From: Geosporobacter ferrireducens
GTDB taxonomy: Bacteria; Bacillota; Clostridia; Peptostreptococcales; Thermotaleaceae
DNA length: 64,000 bases
Reading direction: 5' to 3'
Assembly: GCF_001750685.1 (NCBI RefSeq)
Contig: NZ_CP017269.1
Location: forward strand, 868,001 to 932,000
Below are positions 46,138-54,600 of this stretch, piece after piece. The translations under genes and the position numbers were made by a program. Within the stretch, counting starts at the first letter, position 1. Every line of letters begins with the position of its first letter. The notes under the pieces were generated by a model that ran no database searches, was not told the origin of the DNA, and was given only the letters and a program-made list of their open reading frames with translations.

Positions 46138-46551
46138 CTAATGTAAATAATAGTCTCCAAAATAAAGATAGAGAATTGCATTTACCCCATCTTCTACATC
46201 AATAATACTATAGTTCGAGGTAACATTCTGAACGGCAAGCTGCACTTTTAATTCTTCTAAGATTTCTTCCAATGCAATCTCCAGATAGTTTTCTACACTT
46301 CGATATAACAGATCCTCCATTCCCTCGTTGTTACCGGGAATTATATGATCTTCTTGGTTTTTCATATCTCCTTCTTCATGGATCATAGGTACGATAGAAA
46401 ACACATTAAATCCCATGGTATTTTCAACATTTAACTGACCGCTGATATCTTCTACACTATCAAAATATCCAGTGTCTGTGATAATCCTTTCAACCATATT
46501 ACTGCCTACCAGTTTTATCGTATTATCTATAATCACATTAAATTCTTTCAA
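46138..46551 (-). CDS. Hypothetical protein in operon with flavodiiron protein
   Basis: A 137-residue acidic protein with no membrane segment or recognised domain. It is rich in Asp and Glu (for example NYLEIALEEILEELKVQL) and may be helical plus beta at the end (NAILYLYFGDYY). TTG start at 46551, 7 nt after GGAGG. It ends about 14 nt before the flavodiiron start, so the two are one operon. The function is unknown. Confidence 0.7.
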   Translation of the reverse strand: MKEFNVIIDNTIKLVGSNMVERIITDTGYFDSVEDISGQLNVENTMGFNVFSIVPMIHEEGDMKNQEDHIIPGNNEGMEDLLYRSVENYLEIALEEILEELKVQLAVQNVTSNYSIIDVEDGVNAILYLYFGDYYLH

Positions 46552-46633
46552 AAGGATTCCTCCATTCCTATCCATTGTTAGTATTATATTCTCCTTCCAA
46601 TAAAAACATATTCTTCCGATTTTAAGGGTTTTT

Positions 46634-46666
46634 CTAAAAAAAATGATGACCTGCAGGCCATCATTT
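46634..46666 (-). terminator. Terminator of the 33-residue ORF
   Basis: AAATGATG-GCCTGCAGGT-CATCATTT on the minus strand followed by a T-rich run. The stem starts at the stop codon of the small ORF. Confidence 0.7.
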
Positions 46667-46767
46667 TAGTAAGTTAAAATTTTGCTGATATTTGCAACTC
46701 CGATTGTAAAGCTGGATATCAAAATAAAAAACATAAAACCGATAATTAAAGTTTTGACTTTGTTCAT
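46666..46767 (-). CDS. Small membrane peptide (33 residues)
   Basis: Reads MNKVKTLIIGFMFFILISSF plus 13 more residues. There is one hydrophobic segment after a basic N-terminus, consistent with a single-pass inner membrane peptide. AGGAG lies 8 nt before the ATG and a terminator follows immediately, so signals for expression flank it on both sides. No family recognised. Confidence 0.55.
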   Translation of the reverse strand: MNKVKTLIIGFMFFILISSFTIGVANISKILTY

Positions 46768-47049
46768 AGATCATTCTCCTACTCTTCCTTATGATTTCTA
46801 TAATAACTTCTGTATTGTTGACGTGATTTTTACATCCTATTCATCACAGCGATATAATTGATAAATAAATATATTTTATTTTATCTATTATATTTATACC
46901 ACATCCAAGTTTGTTTAATCAATTACATTTCCATTACAAATTCTTAGATTTATTGTCATTTTTACAGCAACAGCGACAACAGTATCCGATCTAGTAATTT
47001 GATATTGTTCTTTAGTTATAGATCTGTCATTAAGACGCCTGATTATATA

Positions 47050-47073
47050 GGGGCAGGCCTTGTGTCTGCCTGC
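47050..47073. repeat. Short GC-rich hairpin repeat
   Basis: GGGGCAGGCCTTGTGTCTGCC resembles the hairpin at 61065-61086. The gap 46768-47138 otherwise shows no convincing gene. Confidence 0.5.
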
Positions 47074-47138
47074 TTGATTATTCGGAAGCCACATAGGTGC
47101 TTCACTATGTACATTCATCTTTAGAAACATAAATCCAT

Positions 47139-47301
47139 ATAAAAAGAGCGTCTACGACGCTTTCGCTAGGGAACCCTAGGTTCCCTTCGACGACTGCTAT
47201 CGCAGTCTGAGCACCCTCCTTAGTACGGCAGGGGATTTCATCCCCTACAACCCCTTTTTTGATATAATAGAAAAGTAAAACTTTCCTATTATATCAAAAA
47301 A
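47139..47301. repeat. Multi-hairpin repeat, full copy
   Basis: About 160 bp containing five consecutive inverted repeats: AGCGTC/GACGCT, AGGGAACC/GGTTCCCT, GACTGC/GCAGTC, AGGGGAT/ATCCCCT and a 15-bp GATATAATAGAAAAG/CTTTCCTATTATATC-type arm. It is nearly identical to 50349-50510. It lies directly after the terminator of the gene at 47335. Confidence 0.85.
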
Positions 47302-47320
47302 GACCCTAAAAGTTAGGGCC
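47296..47320 (-). terminator. Terminator of the PG-binding protein gene
   Basis: CCCTAA/TTAGGG stem followed by TCTTTTTT on the minus strand. Confidence 0.75.
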
Positions 47321-47334
47321 TTAATTTTACAAAA

Positions 47335-48168
47335 TTATAATCCTGCTGCTTTTTTTACGTTTGCTTGATGTTGTGGATCTTGCTTATTACTTCCATGGGT
47401 TAAACTATTTTTAAAGTGTAGACACATATGTCCGTCCATATTATTGCCTTTGACGAAGTCATAGTTGATACCCTGACCAAAGCCTGCACTTCTGTTTGAA
47501 ACAACATTACCACCAGGAAGACTCTCCACTCCAGCATGAGGCATTCCATTCATAGATGCAGCAATTACACGATTTCCTTTGTGAACCAGTACCGCTCTTC
47601 GATCCCAGCTAAAGCCTCCCCAAATACTTCTCAAGGTAGCTGTATCCTCTTTTGTTACCGTCTCTACATCAGCGTGGTTTGTTCCTGCAGTAACCTTCAC
47701 ATTAAAGGTTTTCCCAGTTTCTACATCCTCGACCAACAATACATCTCCGTGGGCAATGATCTCTTGTACTTCTGTCCACCAATCAAGGTATTCACCAGCC
47801 TTTTGTCTTTGCACTGTCCCCCTGCTGGTCGTTTGTGGGGTTGTTTGCGGGGTATTTACATTTACCAACCCAAGATCTGTCATTTTCTTGATCGTAGCAG
47901 TTCCTACAATACCATCAGCCTTCAGTCCATTTTTCTTCTGAAAGCTTTTTACGGCGCTTTCCGTAATGGTACCATAGTATGTAGTCGTATTGGCTTGTTT
48001 AAAACTGCCATCCTTTTTTAACGCTTCTTGGATAACCTTCACATCATTGTGACGTGTACCAAGCTTATACACTTTTTGTGAAAACACATAGCTTTTTGCA
48101 TCGACTACACCTGATCCAAACCCTAAAAATACAACCACTAGCATCAAGACACTTAAAGCTTTTTTCAT
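47335..48168 (-). CDS. Secreted peptidoglycan-binding-domain protein
   Basis: A 277-residue protein. A signal peptide (MKKALSVLMLVVVFLGFGSG, cleavage near VDA) is followed by a peptidoglycan-binding_1 domain (LGTRHNDVKVIQEALKKDG ... FQKKNGLKADGIVG), a Thr/Gln linker, and a C-terminal domain of about 150 residues with GMPHAGVESLPGG, GQGINYDFVKGNN and GHMCLHFKNSLTHGS. The His/Asp-rich C-terminal motifs suggest a hydrolase-like wall enzyme of the kind seen in clostridial spores. Start at ATG 48168, after AAGGAGG. Confidence 0.85.
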   Translation of the reverse strand: MKKALSVLMLVVVFLGFGSGVVDAKSYVFSQKVYKLGTRHNDVKVIQEALKKDGSFKQANTTTYYGTITESAVKSFQKKNGLKADGIVGTATIKKMTDLGLVNVNTPQTTPQTTSRGTVQRQKAGEYLDWWTEVQEIIAHGDVLLVEDVETGKTFNVKVTAGTNHADVETVTKEDTATLRSIWGGFSWDRRAVLVHKGNRVIAASMNGMPHAGVESLPGGNVVSNRSAGFGQGINYDFVKGNNMDGHMCLHFKNSLTHGSNKQDPQHQANVKKAAGL

Positions 48169-48360
48169 TAGTCTTTCCTCCTTATTCCCGATGGGGCCCC
48201 ACCACAATGTATACACCCTATTCGAAAAATAATTTGTTAGTACCTAATTCCTATGTTTTTTACTATACCATTTATAGTTTACATAAAGCAATATTTTTTA
48301 CTGAAATGGTTGAAATTACCTGAAACTTTTCGTATATTTTTGCGTCACAACCATCGGCAA

Positions 48361-48394
48361 AAAAAAGAAAAAAGTCCTCGATTTCCAAGGACTT
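48361..48394 (-). terminator. Terminator of tcdA
   Basis: AAGTCCT/AGGACTT stem followed by TTTTCTTTTTT on the minus strand. Confidence 0.85.
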
Positions 48395-48402
48395 CGTCAT
48401 AA

Positions 48403-49155
48403 TTATAAACCAGTTAAATCTCTTATTACCACCGAAGCAATAATTAAACCTGCTACAGAAGGAACAAAAGCTACGCTGCCCGGTATTTGATGTCTAACCG
48501 TACAGGTTCTGTCTTTATTGGGACAGATACAATCTGTCTTGCAGTCAGATGGAATTACCTTGGGTTCAATAGGCTCTTCCTTTGAATAAACCACCTTTAG
48601 CTTCTCAACGCCTCTTTTTCGCAGCTCTTTACGCATTACCTTCGCCAATGGGCAGATTGTCGTTTTAAAAATATCTGTTACTTCAAAGCGCGTTGGATCC
48701 AATTTATTTCCAGCTCCCATGCTGCTGATGATAGGGAGATTCATTTTGCTGCAGCGCTCTACTAAATCCAGCTTTGCCGATACCATATCGATTGCATCCA
48801 CCACATAATCATAATCTGCTGATAAAAGCTGTTCTGCAGTTTCAGCATTATACAACATTTTATAGGTTTCCACCTCAGCCTTTGGATTGATGTCCAGCAC
48901 TCTTGCTTTCATCATTTCCACCTTAGACTTTCCAACGGTACTACGCATCGCATGGATTTGTCTATTAATATTGGTTAAACATATATCGTCATCATCCACC
49001 AATACAAACTTTCCCACACCGGATCTAGCCAAGCCCTCTACGGCATAAGTACCAACACCGCCAATACCAAATACAGCTATTTTAGTATTTTTTAGCTTTT
49101 CTAGATTTTCAGTGCCAATAACAAGCTCTGTACGGGAAAATGCATGTAATCCCAT
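48403..49155 (-). CDS. tcdA: tRNA threonylcarbamoyladenosine dehydratase (TcdA/CsdL, ThiF-like)
   Basis: A 250-residue E1-like enzyme. The nucleotide-binding motif is KIAVFGIGGVGTYAVEGLARSGVG, followed by DDDDICLTNINRQ, the adenylation Asp in DYVVDAIDMVSAK, and a C-terminal Cys pattern CKTDCICPNKDRTC. It cyclises t6A37 to ct6A in tRNAs reading ANN codons, at the cost of ATP. The extra Cys cluster fits a structural metal site. Start at ATG 49155, after GAGGAGG. Confidence 0.9.
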   Translation of the reverse strand: MGLHAFSRTELVIGTENLEKLKNTKIAVFGIGGVGTYAVEGLARSGVGKFVLVDDDDICLTNINRQIHAMRSTVGKSKVEMMKARVLDINPKAEVETYKMLYNAETAEQLLSADYDYVVDAIDMVSAKLDLVERCSKMNLPIISSMGAGNKLDPTRFEVTDIFKTTICPLAKVMRKELRKRGVEKLKVVYSKEEPIEPKVIPSDCKTDCICPNKDRTCTVRHQIPGSVAFVPSVAGLIIASVVIRDLTGL

Positions 49156-49244
49156 GTTTTTTCCTCCTCTGTAATTCATCTATTTCAATCAATCGTCTCC
49201 GTATACAAATAATAATTATATATATTATTTGCTTTAAAATCAAC

Positions 49245-50165
49245 CTATTTATTGCAGGTTTTACAAGGTGACATGACTTCCAATTCCCTTGTACAAGGAT
49301 CTACATGAACAATTACATCTTTAACATTTTCTATATTCTCTTTAATAAGTGCTTCTACCTCTTCTCCAATATTATGTCCTTTATAGACAGAAATATGGGG
49401 ATCCACACAGATTTTCACATCCACATATGCTTTTGAGCCATGCTTCCTTCCCCGAATTTCCGTAATACAACCAATACCATCGATATCTTTAAGTTTGCTA
49501 TGCACTGTATTCATTTGCGCTTCATCTAAGGCTCCATCCATTAGTTCATCAATTCCGGCTAGTAAAAGCTGTATTCCGATTTTTACTACGATGAGAGAAA
49601 CGATTGCGCCGGCCAAAGGATCTAAGAACACATATCCCATACGAGCACCTAATATCCCCAATAATGCAGCTACAGAAGATAATGCATCGGAACGATGATG
49701 CCAGGCATCTCCCATCATCGCATTACTGTTTAATTTCTTTGCAGCGGCGGATGTAATGCGAAATTGGTATTCTTTAATTGCAATCGATACAGCAGCAATT
49801 GCAGCTGTATAAAGTTCAGGGACTGCAAAGGTACCGCTAATCATAATCGTTAACGATTCATATCCAATTTTGAGTCCTGTAAAGGTTAGCACCAAGGCTA
49901 GAAGAAATCCAGCAATAGACTCAGCTTTTTCGTGACCGTATTGATGTTTTTCATCTCTTGGCTTCGATGCCAGCAACATTCCCACGATAACCCCAACAGA
50001 GGTAATGATATCTGAAGCCGAATGGAGACCATCAGCTATAGTGGCCGTACTTTTTCCAAGGTATCCCGCCCCAACTTTCATAATCGTCAGCAGCACGTTG
50101 AGCAGGATTGTTATCATTATAATCTTATTTCCAAGTCTTAGGCGATCCTTCTCGTCTACGATCAT
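49245..50165 (-). CDS. Cation diffusion facilitator (CDF) metal exporter
   Basis: A 306-residue antiporter with six membrane segments. The metal-site motifs are GLHSASD (HxxxD) in TM2 and DAWHHRSDALSS in TM5. The C-terminal cytoplasmic domain senses metal (GIGCITEIRGRKHGSKAYVDVKICVD). A short tail with PCKTCNK could bind metal. Start taken at ATG 50165, although AAGGAG is 12 nt away. A perfect 24-bp palindrome lies about 110 bp upstream. HxxxD in TM2 rather than DxxxD resembles Zn/Fe-type CDFs. Confidence 0.9.
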   Translation of the reverse strand: MIVDEKDRLRLGNKIIMITILLNVLLTIMKVGAGYLGKSTATIADGLHSASDIITSVGVIVGMLLASKPRDEKHQYGHEKAESIAGFLLALVLTFTGLKIGYESLTIMISGTFAVPELYTAAIAAVSIAIKEYQFRITSAAAKKLNSNAMMGDAWHHRSDALSSVAALLGILGARMGYVFLDPLAGAIVSLIVVKIGIQLLLAGIDELMDGALDEAQMNTVHSKLKDIDGIGCITEIRGRKHGSKAYVDVKICVDPHISVYKGHNIGEEVEALIKENIENVKDVIVHVDPCTRELEVMSPCKTCNK

Positions 50166-50276
50166 AGCAGATGTCAGCTCCTTATTATCAGTTGATATGA
50201 TATATACCATTATATTATTATTTAAAACATTTGCAACCCTTAATATTAAAATATTTTCATTTTTAATTATCATGGG

Positions 50277-50300
50277 ATATATTATCAATTGATAATATAT
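50277..50300. promoter_or_regulatory. Perfect 24-bp palindrome upstream of the CDF gene (candidate metal-regulator operator)
   Basis: ATATATTATCAA and TTGATAATATAT form an uninterrupted palindrome. TTGATAAT half-sites resemble those of Fur-type regulators. GATTATCATCATTATCAC at 50331-50348 is a second such site. AT richness makes chance hits possible. Confidence 0.45.
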
Positions 50301-50348
50301 TTGAGCTTAATCTCAATACTACCTGATTTTGATTATCATCATTATCAC

Positions 50349-50510
50349 TAAAAAGAGCGTCTCCGACGCTTTCGCTAGGAAACCCTAGGTTCCCTTCGAC
50401 GACTGCTATCGCAGTCTGAGCACCCTCCTTAGTACGGCAGGGGATTTCATCCCCTACAACCCCTATTTTTTATATAATAGAAAAGTAAAACTTTCCTATT
50501 ATATAAAAAA
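50349..50510. repeat. Multi-hairpin repeat, full copy
   Basis: Nearly identical to 47139-47301, with five hairpins in the same order. It lies directly after the terminator of the molybdopterin oxidoreductase gene. Confidence 0.85.
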
Positions 50511-50527
50511 CAGGCTATTCGCCTGTT
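50504..50527 (-). terminator. Terminator of the molybdopterin oxidoreductase gene
   Basis: AACAGGC-GAATA-GCCTGTTTTTT on the minus strand. Confidence 0.8.
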
Positions 50528-50528
50528 T

Positions 50529-52514
50529 CTATAATGCTTCCGGTTTAATATTGCAGAAACAATCATAATATGCAGCTTGTTCCCCCATATCGGAGATAAG
50601 TGCTTCTGTCAGAAGGTTAACAGAGCCGCTTTGATGCCACCAGCCTTCGTAAATCATCAGTAAATCTATTCCCACATTGTTGTCAATCTCTACCTTTACA
50701 AGCAAGCTTCCTTGCTTTGTAGTAATTTTTGCGAAATCCCCTTGCTTTAAGCCATATTTATTCGCTGTAGCCTCATTTATGTAAACATTTGGCATTTTAT
50801 TTTTAAATGCAAAGTGCTGAGAATGGAGCGAATCCTTTGGATGCGGCGTTATCAGGCGAAGTGGATATTCAATTGCTCCTTCCATAGCTGGAATATATTG
50901 TGGCAGTGGGCTAAGACCATCCTGCTCTGCCTGTCGTGAATAGAGCTCGTATTTCCCTGAAGGCGTAGAAAAATTTCTTTCCGACCAAGCTATTTCCCGA
51001 TAAGGTATGGTAAAAAATGTTTTTTTCAAATCCTCAAAGGTTATTTGAAAAGCGTCCTCTAGAGGTTTTACTGCCCTTCTCAAAAATTCATCCTTCTCTA
51101 TATCCGGATACTGCTCCAGATCCATTTTTTTCGCCAATGCTCTAAAGAACTCATATTCCCCTATGATTCCTGCTCTTGGCTCTACGGCTTTTTGAGAATA
51201 GTTTAAATAAGGGGTAAACATCGAAGATAAAAAGATGTCATCTTCCTCCATCACATGGGTACAAGGTATGAATAAATCAGCCTGTTTCCCCGTATCTGTC
51301 ATAAACATATCAAATACCACTTTATATTCGATCTTTTTAAAAGCACGAATCATCCTCTCTAAGTTTGGCCCTTGCACCAGTGGGTTTGCCTTTGTGACAA
51401 ATACAGCTTTGATCGGAAACTCATTTTCTTCTTCGAGATACTGTCCAAAAAAAGCTCTGCTGAAGCTTCTGTGTTTTTTACCAGTTGCTGCACTTTTAGG
51501 CACTTCTCCTCCAATATAATCAGCAAGCAATCTATTTGCATAATTAACACCCCCTCCAGAAATACCGATATTTCCGGTTATAGCACCTAATGCATCAATA
51601 CAGCGAACCGTATTGCCACCATTGCTGTACCGCTGCAATCCATAGCCTAATATGATACAGGAGGGTTTATCCTTTCCATAGTACGCTGCCAAGCGGTAAA
51701 TCGTATCTGCATCAACCCCAGTGATATCTGCCACTCTCCCTGGTGTAAAAGTCTTTACATAGTCTTTAAAATTTTCATAACCAATCACATGATTATGAAT
51801 AAATTCATGATCCACCATATCCTGTTCAATCAAACAGTGTGCCATTCCCAGGGCTAGTGCGCCATCGGTTCCCGGCTTGACGCCAATATGCTCAGTAGCA
51901 ACCTGTGCAGACTTTGTCTGTATCGGATCTATCAAAACTATCTTTGTACCCTGTTTTTTTGCCTGTGTTAGATACTCCATTAAATGAATGTTTGTATTGT
52001 GTGGATTTCTTCCCCACAGCAGAATGGTCTTTGCATGCAAGTGATCCCTCGGATGGTGTCCCCGGCTTTCTCCAAAATCATACTGTTGAGCAGCAATACC
52101 TGCACCCCAGCATAAGCTTCCTCTTGGTACAGTGATGCTCCCATAATAGTTAAAGAACATTTTATCCACCATCTTACTTATGCCACCGTATCCTGAGTCA
52201 TAGTAATGGAGTACGGATAAAGTGTTGTCCTTGGATCTTATATCTTTTAACTTATCACTAATCTCCTCTAAAGCGTCATCCCAGCTGATCTCCTGCCATT
52301 TGGTTCCTACTTTTTTTAATGGGCGCAAGATTCTTTCCGGATGATACATCCGCTCCAAATGTTGAGCACCCTTTTTACATACATATCCCTTCGTCAGGGG
52401 ATGTTCTTGGTTCCCCTCAATTCGAACGACTTCTCCATCCAACACTTCTGCTGTAAACGCACAACCATCAAAGCAGTCCAGAGAACATGCAAATTGGATA
52501 TATTTTCTTTCCAT
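50529..52514 (-). CDS. Molybdopterin-dependent oxidoreductase (DMSO reductase family)
   Basis: A 661-residue Mo/W-bis-MGD enzyme. The N-terminal [4Fe-4S] motif CSLDCFDGC ... GYVCKKGA (residues 10-46) is followed by Molybdopterin domains and a C-terminal dinucleotide-binding domain (LKQGDFAKITTKQGSLLVKV). Cys135 in PRGSLCWGAG lies where formate dehydrogenases hold their Sec/Cys Mo ligand. There is no Tat signal, so it acts in the cytoplasm. No electron-transfer partner is encoded beside it. The substrate is unknown; related clostridial proteins are annotated only generically. Confidence 0.9.
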   Translation of the reverse strand: MERKYIQFACSLDCFDGCAFTAEVLDGEVVRIEGNQEHPLTKGYVCKKGAQHLERMYHPERILRPLKKVGTKWQEISWDDALEEISDKLKDIRSKDNTLSVLHYYDSGYGGISKMVDKMFFNYYGSITVPRGSLCWGAGIAAQQYDFGESRGHHPRDHLHAKTILLWGRNPHNTNIHLMEYLTQAKKQGTKIVLIDPIQTKSAQVATEHIGVKPGTDGALALGMAHCLIEQDMVDHEFIHNHVIGYENFKDYVKTFTPGRVADITGVDADTIYRLAAYYGKDKPSCIILGYGLQRYSNGGNTVRCIDALGAITGNIGISGGGVNYANRLLADYIGGEVPKSAATGKKHRSFSRAFFGQYLEEENEFPIKAVFVTKANPLVQGPNLERMIRAFKKIEYKVVFDMFMTDTGKQADLFIPCTHVMEEDDIFLSSMFTPYLNYSQKAVEPRAGIIGEYEFFRALAKKMDLEQYPDIEKDEFLRRAVKPLEDAFQITFEDLKKTFFTIPYREIAWSERNFSTPSGKYELYSRQAEQDGLSPLPQYIPAMEGAIEYPLRLITPHPKDSLHSQHFAFKNKMPNVYINEATANKYGLKQGDFAKITTKQGSLLVKVEIDNNVGIDLLMIYEGWWHQSGSVNLLTEALISDMGEQAAYYDCFCNIKPEAL

Positions 52515-52659
52515 TTCTTTTCACCCTTCTCTATACAATATTTATCCTGATAAAATTAATTATCTTCCAAAGATTTCATCCATTCAAAATTGGAAAGTCA
52601 CATTTAGGGTAGCATTTTATAGCAGAAATCTCAAGTTGTTTCTTATGATTATTAATACT

Positions 52660-52707
52660 TTTTATTGGGCATCCTAGTCTATAAGTCTGAAATAGGGTCC
52701 AATAAAA
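52660..52707 (+). promoter_or_regulatory. Leader hairpin upstream of the DAACS symporter
   Basis: TTTTATTGG pairs with CCAATAAAA, with inner CCTA/TAGG, in the 260-bp gap before the symporter. A T run lies 12 nt beyond it (52719-52724). It could be an attenuator; no known riboswitch was recognised. Confidence 0.35.
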
Positions 52708-52774
52708 GACATAAAGATTTTTTACTGTGGCATAATAAGCGAAAGCCATCAATTTAATTAAGGAGGTATTACAA

Positions 52775-53950
52775 ATGATAAAATTAGGTTTACTGCCTAA
52801 GCTCATCTTAGCCATTGTATTAGGTATTCTCATTGGCAGTTTCGCGCCGGTTCAAATTATCGGTATCTTTGCTACTTTTAATGCGATTTTTGGTAAGTTC
52901 TTGGGCTTCTCTATTCCACTGATCATCATTGGTTTTGTTGCACCTGGTATTGGTGAATTGGGTACAGGTGCAGGGAGGCTCTTGGCCGTCACAGCAGGGA
53001 TCGCATATTTTTCTACTATTTTTTCAGGCACAATTGCTTATTTCACCAGTTCCATCGTATTGCCAAATGTGCTTCAGGTAGGTCAGATGGCAATAGATGC
53101 CGCAAATCCTGAAGAAGCACTGGTAGAACCTTTCTTTCGAATCGATATGCCCCCTATTATGGCGGTCATGTCCGCATTGCTAATTGCTTTTGTTCTTGGA
53201 TTGGGCATTGCAGTCACACAGGGCAATACGATAAGAAACTTCATGAATGAATTTCAAGGGATCATTGAAAAACTCATTACAAATATTATCATCCCACTCC
53301 TTCCCTATCATATATTTGGGATCTTTGCGAATATGACCTATGCTGGACAGGTAGCAACCATCATGTCAGTTTTTGCCCGTGTATTTGTGATGATCATTCT
53401 GCTACATATTACCATCATTGTACTTCAATACATTATTGGTGCTGCGGTTGCTGGAGGAAATCCTTTCAGGCTGCTTAAAAATATGCTTCCTGCTTATTTT
53501 ACAGCTATTGGTACCCAATCCTCTGCTGCAACAATACCTGTAACCCTGAAACAAACAAAAGTAAATGGGATTCAAGACGGGGTAGCCGATTTTGTTGTAC
53601 CCCTTTGTGCAACGATCCATCTCTCTGGCAGTACCATTACACTGGTAAGTTGTGCCATGGCCGTTATGATGCTCAATGGTATGACGACTACTTTTTCATC
53701 TGTATTTCCCTTTATCTTGATGCTTGGGATCACTATGGTAGCTGCACCGGGAGTGCCTGGCGGAGCCATTATGGCTGCCTTGGGCTTGCTCGAGACCATG
53801 CTGAATTTTTCACCAACCCTTACATCCTTGATGATTGCTTTATATCTGGCACAGGATAGTTTTGGTACTGCTGCCAATGTTACCGGTGACGGTGCGATTG
53901 CTCTAGTGGTAAACAGAATCTCCGGTCATAGACTAACAAATCTCCACTAA
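52775..53950 (+). CDS. Dicarboxylate/amino acid:cation symporter (DAACS family)
   Basis: A 391-residue symporter with about eight membrane segments plus two re-entrant loops. Typical stretches are GKFLGFSIPLIIIGFVAPGI, FTAIGTQSSAATIPVTL (Ser-rich HP1 loop), and LGITMVAAPGVPGGAIMAALG followed by AQDSFGTAANVTGDGAIALVVNRI (HP2/TM8). It takes up Glu, Asp, Ser or a dicarboxylate with Na+ or H+. The pattern resembles the SstT-like branch. AAGGAGG precedes the ATG. Confidence 0.92.
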   Translation: MIKLGLLPKLILAIVLGILIGSFAPVQIIGIFATFNAIFGKFLGFSIPLIIIGFVAPGIGELGTGAGRLLAVTAGIAYFSTIFSGTIAYFTSSIVLPNVLQVGQMAIDAANPEEALVEPFFRIDMPPIMAVMSALLIAFVLGLGIAVTQGNTIRNFMNEFQGIIEKLITNIIIPLLPYHIFGIFANMTYAGQVATIMSVFARVFVMIILLHITIIVLQYIIGAAVAGGNPFRLLKNMLPAYFTAIGTQSSAATIPVTLKQTKVNGIQDGVADFVVPLCATIHLSGSTITLVSCAMAVMMLNGMTTTFSSVFPFILMLGITMVAAPGVPGGAIMAALGLLETMLNFSPTLTSLMIALYLAQDSFGTAANVTGDGAIALVVNRISGHRLTNLH

Positions 53951-54000
53951 AATAATAAAATGAGTTAAAGGCTTCCTTCCTTTAACTCATTTTATTATTT
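53950..54000. terminator. Bidirectional terminator, 22-bp stem
   Basis: AAATAATAAAATGAGTTAAA... pairs over 22 bp with the downstream arm ending ATTATTT. It serves the symporter and the convergent gene, whose last codons it overlaps. Confidence 0.9.
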
Positions 54001-54565
54001 GGATATTCGCTTTCCTTGTTTTCCATAAATCTGCGATCATTTGATCCACCATTTGTTTTTGACTATTAATCCGGTCCCAATCTTTTACAAATCGCAGCAA
54101 TTTTTTTTGATCATCTTCCATGATTCCTTCCTTGAGCGCTTCATATCCGGTAAAGTAAAGATCCATCATCTGTACCATTTTTTCATGAACACGCTTCACA
54201 TCTTCTCTAATCGCAGGCTCCTGATGTCCATATACCTTGATCATCTCGTTTTTTGTCTGCATGCTGGCATGCTGCAATTCACTTATTTTAGATAAAATCT
54301 CACCCTTGATTTCCTCCGTTTTATCTGCCTCATTTATGGATTCTAAAAGGTTCATGCCATTATGTATTTCCGTTTGTAATAATTGTGCTTTTTTCAAAAA
54401 TTGGTTATAACTATATTGCTGCGGTTTAAAGTATTTATGATAATCATCCTGTGCTACATAACCACTATACAAAATATAGGATAGAACAACCAACCCAAAG
54501 GCAGTCCAAAGGCAATTATATAAAAATGAACGTTTATGAAATTTTTTAATTGCCCAATCTATCAA
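53987..54565 (-). CDS. Membrane-anchored coiled-coil protein, unknown
   Basis: A 192-residue protein with one N-terminal membrane segment (NCLWTAFGLVVLSYILYSGYV) and a long helical, probably periplasm-side domain rich in Lys, Glu and Met. The layout resembles four-helix sensor or DUF-type domains. No family recognised. TTG start after GGGGG. It follows the MarR-family gene by about 35 nt and may be co-transcribed with it. Confidence 0.65.
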   Translation of the reverse strand: MIDWAIKKFHKRSFLYNCLWTAFGLVVLSYILYSGYVAQDDYHKYFKPQQYSYNQFLKKAQLLQTEIHNGMNLLESINEADKTEEIKGEILSKISELQHASMQTKNEMIKVYGHQEPAIREDVKRVHEKMVQMMDLYFTGYEALKEGIMEDDQKKLLRFVKDWDRINSQKQMVDQMIADLWKTRKANIQIIK

Positions 54566-54600
54566 GCTATGACCCCCATAGATAAATCTTTTATTTTACT

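Noticed and set aside
46915..47130. 71-codon minus-strand ORF between the 33-residue peptide and the multi-hairpin repeat
   Set aside because: No ribosome binding site, and half of it is translation through the GC-rich hairpin repeat; it looks like a chance frame.
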